Assembly: GCA_964591375.1 (NCBI GenBank)
Contig: CAZQAU010000003.1
Coordinates: 1 to 64,000 of the forward strand
Length of the DNA stretch: 64,000 nucleotides
Source of the DNA: CAYYYG01 sp964591375
Lineage (GTDB): Bacteria; Patescibacteriota; Microgenomatia; UBA1406; GWC2-37-13
Direction of reading: 5' to 3'
Below, in pieces: positions 58,799 through 64,000 of this stretch. The translations under genes were made by a program, and so were the position numbers. The notes beneath the pieces were generated by a model. The model saw only the letters and a program-made list of their open reading frames with translations, searched no databases and was not told where the DNA came from. Within the stretch, counting starts at the first letter, position 1. Each line of letters begins with the position of its first letter.

Positions 58799-59854
58799 AT
58801 GAAATCAAAACAAATTGTGTTATATACAACTGCTGTTTTCTTAGCAGGGTTATCAATATATGCCATAATCTTTTCAGATTTCACATATGTTTCTGACATC
58901 GGGAATATCATTACCACTCCTTACAAAATTGAGCTATTTGAAAATAAAATAGAAGTAAATAACAATATCACACAACTAAAACAACCAGAATATGAATACT
59001 ATGGTCCAACACAAGAACCGCAAAAAATAAATGTGGCGTTGTTTGTGCCAACTACTTCCAGAGTATCACCAGGACTTACATACTGTGCAACATGTATGGA
59101 TTTTTTTGTTAATGTACTCGATGGATTTTTACAATATTTGCCTTCAAATGATAAACGATATAGTTATACGATTTATGTTGGGTACGATGATGGCGATTTG
59201 CTATGGGACAATGCAGAAAGACTTGCTTCTATTACAAAAGTGGTATTGCAATTGATTAAACCAAAAGGGTTCAAATTTGTCCCTGTTAAAATTATGCGAT
59301 ATCCAAATCCAGAAAAGGGATCTATCACAAATGTATGGAATAAACTCTCAGAAAGAGCAATCAAAGACAACAATGACTACTTTTTCCTTGCAAATGACGA
59401 TTTGAAAATATATACCAATGATTTCATTCACAAGTTGGTGACCGCATTGGCAAATAATAAATACTTTCCAGGATTGGGAGAGGCTGCTCCAAAGGATATC
59501 AACTTCGATGTGCCAACGCATCCCACATTTCCTTTAGTATCAAGAGTTCATTTCGACATATTTGGAGAAATGTATTCGACCAAGATATTTTCTAGAGGAT
59601 GTGATACTTGGCTGGGAGATGTGTATAGAGGATTCAATTCTGTGTTTTATCTACAAACTGTTTTAGTAGGAAACCAAGTATCTGGGCAAATCAGAAGATA
59701 CGAAAATGATTTTGACGAAAATGTATACAAACAACTTGTAGTGGAAGGACGAAGGAAGATTCATGCTTATTTACAAAAACATAACATTAGAGCACCTATT
59801 GGAGGTTGGAAATTGGACTTGTGCAATGTGCCTCATACCTATGGATGTTCATGA
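58799..59854 (+). CDS. type II membrane GT-A-like glycosyltransferase
   Basis: 351 aa from the ATG at 58799. A signal-anchor (residues ~6-26, IVLYTTAVFLAGLSIYAII) is followed by a lumenal domain. It shows GT-A features: a start with NVALFVPTTSR, YTIYVGYDDGD, a metal-site candidate FFLANDDLKIY (NDD in place of DxD), and an acceptor-side RGCDTWLGDVYRG. Related sequences belong to poorly characterised glycosyltransferase groups. It is the first of two co-directional glycosyltransferase genes. Confidence 0.7.
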   Translation: MKSKQIVLYTTAVFLAGLSIYAIIFSDFTYVSDIGNIITTPYKIELFENKIEVNNNITQLKQPEYEYYGPTQEPQKINVALFVPTTSRVSPGLTYCATCMDFFVNVLDGFLQYLPSNDKRYSYTIYVGYDDGDLLWDNAERLASITKVVLQLIKPKGFKFVPVKIMRYPNPEKGSITNVWNKLSERAIKDNNDYFFLANDDLKIYTNDFIHKLVTALANNKYFPGLGEAAPKDINFDVPTHPTFPLVSRVHFDIFGEMYSTKIFSRGCDTWLGDVYRGFNSVFYLQTVLVGNQVSGQIRRYENDFDENVYKQLVVEGRRKIHAYLQKHNIRAPIGGWKLDLCNVPHTYGCS

Positions 59855-59943
59855 TGTGCATTATTTAAAATAAAATGTTTATATAATAATTTTGTAATGA
59901 GTAGTGCATTTTGACCAATAATTATGTTTTTTCAGAATCAGCC

Positions 59944-62652
59944 ATGAAGCTTATAATTTTAGTGCCCTTGCTTATTATATTGTTTTTATCCATGAGTGTG
60001 AATATTTATTTTGTAACCAATCCCACTCCTGACACACTCACTCCACAGCAAAACTATTATATGTCTAAAATGGTCGAAAATCAAGCCATTACTATATTTA
60101 GCCAAAACAAAGTCATTGCGAATTGTACTGCTATCCTAAACAATCAAACGGAGATTATTGAAACATTGAATAATACATTAAATAGATGTATAAGAAATAA
60201 CACCCGATTGGAAATAGAATTTAACGAATTGAATACAACAAAATGTTCATTCAAAAACTACCAGGACCCACAAAATGTTGCGATATTATCGAAAAGGTTA
60301 AACCAATGCAATTCAGAGACTTGTTTTCAATGGTATCCTATGGCTGATGTTTTAGCAAACAAAGTCCCTGACGTGCAGGTTTATTATACAAGAAACATAA
60401 AAACATACACAAAAAACAAACTTGGTACAGTTATAGACGAACAAAAATCAATATGGGATAGGTCTAGTTTAAAAAATTACTATGACAATATTTGCAAAGA
60501 AAATGATATGATATACACTTCTGAACGGGATTCCAATATCCCATTTAGACCATATACTAATATTTATTTGATTCGTATCAAATATGGATGCATTTCAAAA
60601 AATCACAATGACGCCGAAGAAGATTTTACAGTGTTTACTAATAATTTTGATGCTTTTGGAACGCCAAAAGCTATCAACCATGCAGACACAGGACATAAAA
60701 AACTATTTCATACTTTTTCGAAATACTCAAGTTCTTATCAACATTTTGTATCAGATTATTTGCCAAAGATACTGCCATGGCTTGAGTTTTTGCACGAAAA
60801 TGAAGATATCAAAATTATTGTTGCGCATTTATCGCAAACAGTTATTGATATATTTGAAAAACATCTTAATATATCACGTAACAGATTGGTCACTCAATCT
60901 AACGAAATACTATGTGCAAATGATTTGTTTATGAATCATGTAGAACCCACTTGGTTTATGCAATGTAGATCAATAACATTACTAAAACAAACGGCTGAAT
61001 TTATACAGAATCTAGATAATGATAGATATCAAGAAACTATCGTTTATGCAGAAAGATTGCCCAATACCCAGAGAGGATCGTTAAACAACAATAATCTTAT
61101 TCAAATAGTTAAAAATCATGTAGCAGCATATGCACCAAATGCAAAGTTTGTAGTTTGGAATTACATAGAACCATACAAATGGACGGATCCGGAAACAAGA
61201 GATATATTTAGCAATGTCACGCTTTTTGTAGGGCCTCATGGTGGTTCTATGCCTAATTTATTGTTTAACAAGGCAGATAATATGACAATTATAGAATATG
61301 TTTCTACGAATTATCCTTCGTGGGGATGGAGTGATTTAGCAACTGCATTGAATGCTGATTATTGGTGGCTTCTTGTAAACGATCAAAATCACAGAACCAC
61401 AAATCATTATGTGGACGAGAATGTGTTGCAAAAAATATTGAATGAATGTATGTGGACAAAAAGAAGGAGTAATGACATTGTGGCTCCTTCACCAAAACCA
61501 ATGCCCACACCAACTCCCATTGTCAAGACAGAATTGTATTCAAAATCAAGAGTGTATGGAGTAATTGATAGCAACAAACCTTCAGGAATATATTTGGATG
61601 ACTGGGCTTTCGTTGAATATGGAAAATTGCACCGTAAAATATTAACTATGCAAGCAGCACCTAGGTTTTTGATATTTCATCATGCAGGAGGAGGCTTGGG
61701 AGATATTATTACAGGAATTACTTCTTCTTTGCTGATTGCAATGCTTACAGACAGAGCATTGTTGATAGATATGCCTTCGATGTCATGGCATGATTGGTTA
61801 GAGTCTCCGTACTTTAATACTCATATAGATCATAATTATTTTATGCCAGGAAGTCTTACACGAACAGTACATACTCTGGACAATATGTATCAATTTATAG
61901 ACATGTTTGAGACTCAGGATTTGAATCAGGCATGGAACGAACATATTGTTCGAATTTCAATGAATCAATTTGCTATCGAGTACTTGTATGCAAATCCTAT
62001 GTATCATAACAAAATAAGATCGTGGGGGATAGATGGCAACGAAGAAGACCCTGGCTTAGTCAAGTATCGAGGTTGGGCTGGGCATCTGAAACAGATATGT
62101 GGTATTTACGACAGATTGTTAGGGAATTTATACAGGGCAGTTGCGAAGCCAGTGCCTTCTTTTCAGGAGAAAATCGACTTGTTTAAACAGCAACACTTTG
62201 GCAAAAATGGTACCTTGGGTATGCATTTAAGGTTTGGTTCTGATAGAGGAGATATTCCCTCAGATGCTCCAGAAGGAACAGATCCTCAGTGGTACTGGAA
62301 CTGTGCAGAAAACTATCGAAATACTGCTGACAAATGGTTTATCACCAGTGATAGTCCTTCTATGATACAAGAAGCCATTGAAAAAGAAGGGTCTCGTATG
62401 ATATATGTCCCTGGAAAGCCAAAACATGGCTGGAAATCGGATAACGGTCCAATTGGACATGAAGACATGGAAAAGATATTCATGGACCACTTTATCCTTG
62501 CAGAATGTGATGTGGTAATGATATCTCCTTCTGGCTTTTCCAGACTTGCCATTCATCGGTCATACTACTGTCCTCATATATTTTGTGGCACATGCAAAAG
62601 AGAAGTGTGTTCAAACGAGTTGGTTCCAATTCCAAGAAAGATATCTTTATAA
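59944..62652 (+). CDS. GT61-like plus fucosyltransferase-like fusion enzyme
   Basis: 902 aa from the ATG at 59944. A signal-anchor (LIILVPLLIILFLSMSV, residues ~4-22) is followed by a sequon-rich stem. Domain 1 (~240-510) is GT61/DUF563-like: FSKYSSSYQHFVSDYLPKI, VVWNYIEPYKW and FVGPHGGSMPNLLF (His432). Domain 2 (~570-890) is fucosyltransferase-like: HHAGGGLGDIITGITSSL near its start, GMHLRFGSDRGD (HxRxGSD, Arg763; cf. the HxRxxD GDP-fucose motif), and a final DVVMISPSGFSRLAIHRS. It would add two sugars in sequence in the Golgi; acceptors are unknown. Confidence 0.8.
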   Translation: MKLIILVPLLIILFLSMSVNIYFVTNPTPDTLTPQQNYYMSKMVENQAITIFSQNKVIANCTAILNNQTEIIETLNNTLNRCIRNNTRLEIEFNELNTTKCSFKNYQDPQNVAILSKRLNQCNSETCFQWYPMADVLANKVPDVQVYYTRNIKTYTKNKLGTVIDEQKSIWDRSSLKNYYDNICKENDMIYTSERDSNIPFRPYTNIYLIRIKYGCISKNHNDAEEDFTVFTNNFDAFGTPKAINHADTGHKKLFHTFSKYSSSYQHFVSDYLPKILPWLEFLHENEDIKIIVAHLSQTVIDIFEKHLNISRNRLVTQSNEILCANDLFMNHVEPTWFMQCRSITLLKQTAEFIQNLDNDRYQETIVYAERLPNTQRGSLNNNNLIQIVKNHVAAYAPNAKFVVWNYIEPYKWTDPETRDIFSNVTLFVGPHGGSMPNLLFNKADNMTIIEYVSTNYPSWGWSDLATALNADYWWLLVNDQNHRTTNHYVDENVLQKILNECMWTKRRSNDIVAPSPKPMPTPTPIVKTELYSKSRVYGVIDSNKPSGIYLDDWAFVEYGKLHRKILTMQAAPRFLIFHHAGGGLGDIITGITSSLLIAMLTDRALLIDMPSMSWHDWLESPYFNTHIDHNYFMPGSLTRTVHTLDNMYQFIDMFETQDLNQAWNEHIVRISMNQFAIEYLYANPMYHNKIRSWGIDGNEEDPGLVKYRGWAGHLKQICGIYDRLLGNLYRAVAKPVPSFQEKIDLFKQQHFGKNGTLGMHLRFGSDRGDIPSDAPEGTDPQWYWNCAENYRNTADKWFITSDSPSMIQEAIEKEGSRMIYVPGKPKHGWKSDNGPIGHEDMEKIFMDHFILAECDVVMISPSGFSRLAIHRSYYCPHIFCGTCKREVCSNELVPIPRKISL

Positions 62653-62699
62653 CAGTTTAAACAATTTTCTAACAAATAAAAAACTCATTGTAAAACAAC

Positions 62700-63995
62700 T
62701 TATTTCATCAAACAAAATCTTTTTTCATAGTACGAAATTAAATCATTCAATTCATTCTTGCAATCTCCATCAATAGCAACCAAATACCGCAATCTTTCTA
62801 TTATTTTCATCAGTTCATTTGCCACATCGTCTTTTTCCAGTTTGCATCTGAAGTTAGTACATTCTTGATTCAGCCTTGGTATTACTGATGCAGGCGGTTC
62901 TTTGGCGGATTCAGCAGGAACTGGTTGGTCGATTATTTTTCTTTTCTTAGGCGAATCTTTTTGCATAAATGCAGCAGCAACTTCATCTTCTAAATCTATA
63001 CTGTCTCTTTCTCTTTTAGAGATCGAGTCATTTGATTTTTCATTGATGCAATCAGCTGGCATAGAGTCTGTATCTTCAGCAGGCACAACTTTGGTAACAA
63101 AGTTGCTGTTTTCGGAGAATTCTTCTGCATTTTCGCGGCTTTTGATTACAACAGTATCATTGGTTTTTGTCGATGATTCGGAAATGTTTGTGGAATACAT
63201 TGGATATAATCTATCATAATTATTCGATAGCAACGTATATAGTTGTCTGGTTTCCACACTATCCGAACTCACTAATGGATCGTATTCTTTGACATTTTGC
63301 AAAATATGATTAATTCTATTCCAAAAGTGTTCGGGCTTACAACTATATCGTCCAGTAATTTTAAATTTGGTATTCATACTAGTTGCCATATCTCTACACA
63401 AGTATACGTCTTGGTGTAAAAACTCTAATATGTACTTGTCCAGCGCACCGTCTGTCTTTTGGTAGACTCCAGGAACAAAATGTCCCTTAGACTTTAGACG
63501 TCTCACTGCATTCTCTATTGATCTTATTGTTGCGTCGTTCCATGACGCATGTTTTTGTTTAACATCTTCAATAATTTCTCTTCCAAGCTTTCCAATCAAA
63601 CGCCCATTCAATACTATCAAATCAATCTCTTGTCTTTCTTTTTCCTCTTTTTCCTTTTTCGCTTTTCTCTTCGCAACAATCTCTTGTTGTTGTTTCTTAA
63701 ACTCTTCATCTAATTTCTGATTTCGTTTTAATATCGTAATGTCATCCACAATAGGCTGGTCTGGCGGTTTACTGTTCTGTGTAGACTGCGTTTCTATTGT
63801 ATGTGTTTGCGATTCTGGCTTTTTCGATTGTTCCTGAGCAACAGCTGTATCAATGAATGGAAGAGTCGGTGCATTAACCAAAGGGACTTCCGCTTTGAAT
63901 TCGTCTTCACTGTCATCAGTATCACTCTCCTTTCTTTTGTCCGCCATTGACTTAAGAAGGGATTTCCTCATAAAGCAAAAACTTTCGTCATGCAT
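62700..63995 (-). CDS. unknown acidic/basic protein
   Basis: 431 aa from the ATG at 63995, near the right window edge; the ATG at 63947 (MADKRKESDTDDSEDE) is an equally good start. An acidic disordered N-terminus is followed by a Lys/Glu coiled segment (KKQQEIVAKRKAKKEKEEKE). A compact ~110-residue helical domain comes next (IRSIENAVRRLKSKGHF, LDKYILEFLHQDVYLCRD), then a Ser/Glu-rich linker with a basic nuclear-signal-like SPKKRKI, and a helical C-terminus. A DNA-binding or tegument role is possible; no family was recognised. Confidence 0.68.
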   Translation of the reverse strand: MHDESFCFMRKSLLKSMADKRKESDTDDSEDEFKAEVPLVNAPTLPFIDTAVAQEQSKKPESQTHTIETQSTQNSKPPDQPIVDDITILKRNQKLDEEFKKQQQEIVAKRKAKKEKEEKERQEIDLIVLNGRLIGKLGREIIEDVKQKHASWNDATIRSIENAVRRLKSKGHFVPGVYQKTDGALDKYILEFLHQDVYLCRDMATSMNTKFKITGRYSCKPEHFWNRINHILQNVKEYDPLVSSDSVETRQLYTLLSNNYDRLYPMYSTNISESSTKTNDTVVIKSRENAEEFSENSNFVTKVVPAEDTDSMPADCINEKSNDSISKRERDSIDLEDEVAAAFMQKDSPKKRKIIDQPVPAESAKEPPASVIPRLNQECTNFRCKLEKDDVANELMKIIERLRYLVAIDGDCKNELNDLISYYEKRFCLMK

Positions 63996-64000
63996 ATCCA

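Overview
The window is AT-rich, densely coded DNA from a large eukaryotic dsDNA virus of the herpesvirus-like lineage (Duplodnaviria). The best guess is a mirusvirus-like virus of a protist, or another divergent herpes-like virus. Three observations support this. A terminase large subunit (TerL) is split into exons, with an opposite-strand gene inside one intron (23.2-26.0 kb). An archaeo-eukaryotic primase has the herpesvirus UL52-type layout (49.9-51.5 kb). A very large protein at 31.1-35.0 kb has the size and position expected of an HK97-fold major capsid protein. TATA-like boxes, spliceosomal-type splice sites, a viral TATA-binding protein, an ESCRT-III protein and secretory-pathway enzymes all point to a eukaryotic host. 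The exact virus group cannot be fixed without database searches.

Layout. 1-12.0 kb: minus-strand giant secreted or surface protein (signal peptide, FG-GAP/VCBS repeats, then long Cys-rich sequon-dense repeats; it runs off the left edge) plus a small secreted Cys-rich protein. 12.2-22.9 kb: mostly unrecognised genes, including a tandem paralogue pair, a 1029-codon acidic/basic protein with a PIP-box and no early ATG, and a Cys/His-cluster protein. 23.2-27.1 kb: TerL exons, the nested antisense gene and a Zn-ribbon protein. 27.5-35.0 kb: 7-TM protein, PD-(D/E)XK nuclease, a basic protein and the probable major capsid protein. 35.2-41.2 kb: GT90 glycosyltransferase, small membrane proteins, a Z-alpha-like protein and a vitamin K-dependent gamma-carboxylase homologue. 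41.4-48.2 kb: a prenylation-motif protein, a large helical protein and a TATA-binding protein whose N-terminal frame overlaps a second long ORF with an HNH-like zinc motif. 48.3-49.9 kb: non-coding repeat region with duplicated ~390-bp units and hairpins. 49.9-54.8 kb: primase, ESCRT-III/CHMP homologue, tail-anchored protein and a 724-aa unknown. 55.0-58.7 kb: four tandem paralogues. 58.8-62.7 kb: two more glycosyltransferase genes, one a GT61 plus fucosyltransferase-like fusion. 62.7-64.0 kb: an unknown acidic/basic protein.

How the parts may work together (inference). TerL and the capsid protein form part of a herpes-type packaging module. The primase and the PIP-box protein belong to replication. 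The TBP with TATA-like promoters suggests virus-directed transcription. The glycosyltransferases and gamma-carboxylase could modify virion or secreted proteins such as the sequon-rich giant protein. A myristoylated ESCRT-III-like protein suggests the virus supplies its own membrane-remodelling factor. A Z-alpha-like protein suggests evasion of nucleic-acid sensing.

Most non-enzymatic genes are not recognised and are described only by what can be seen.
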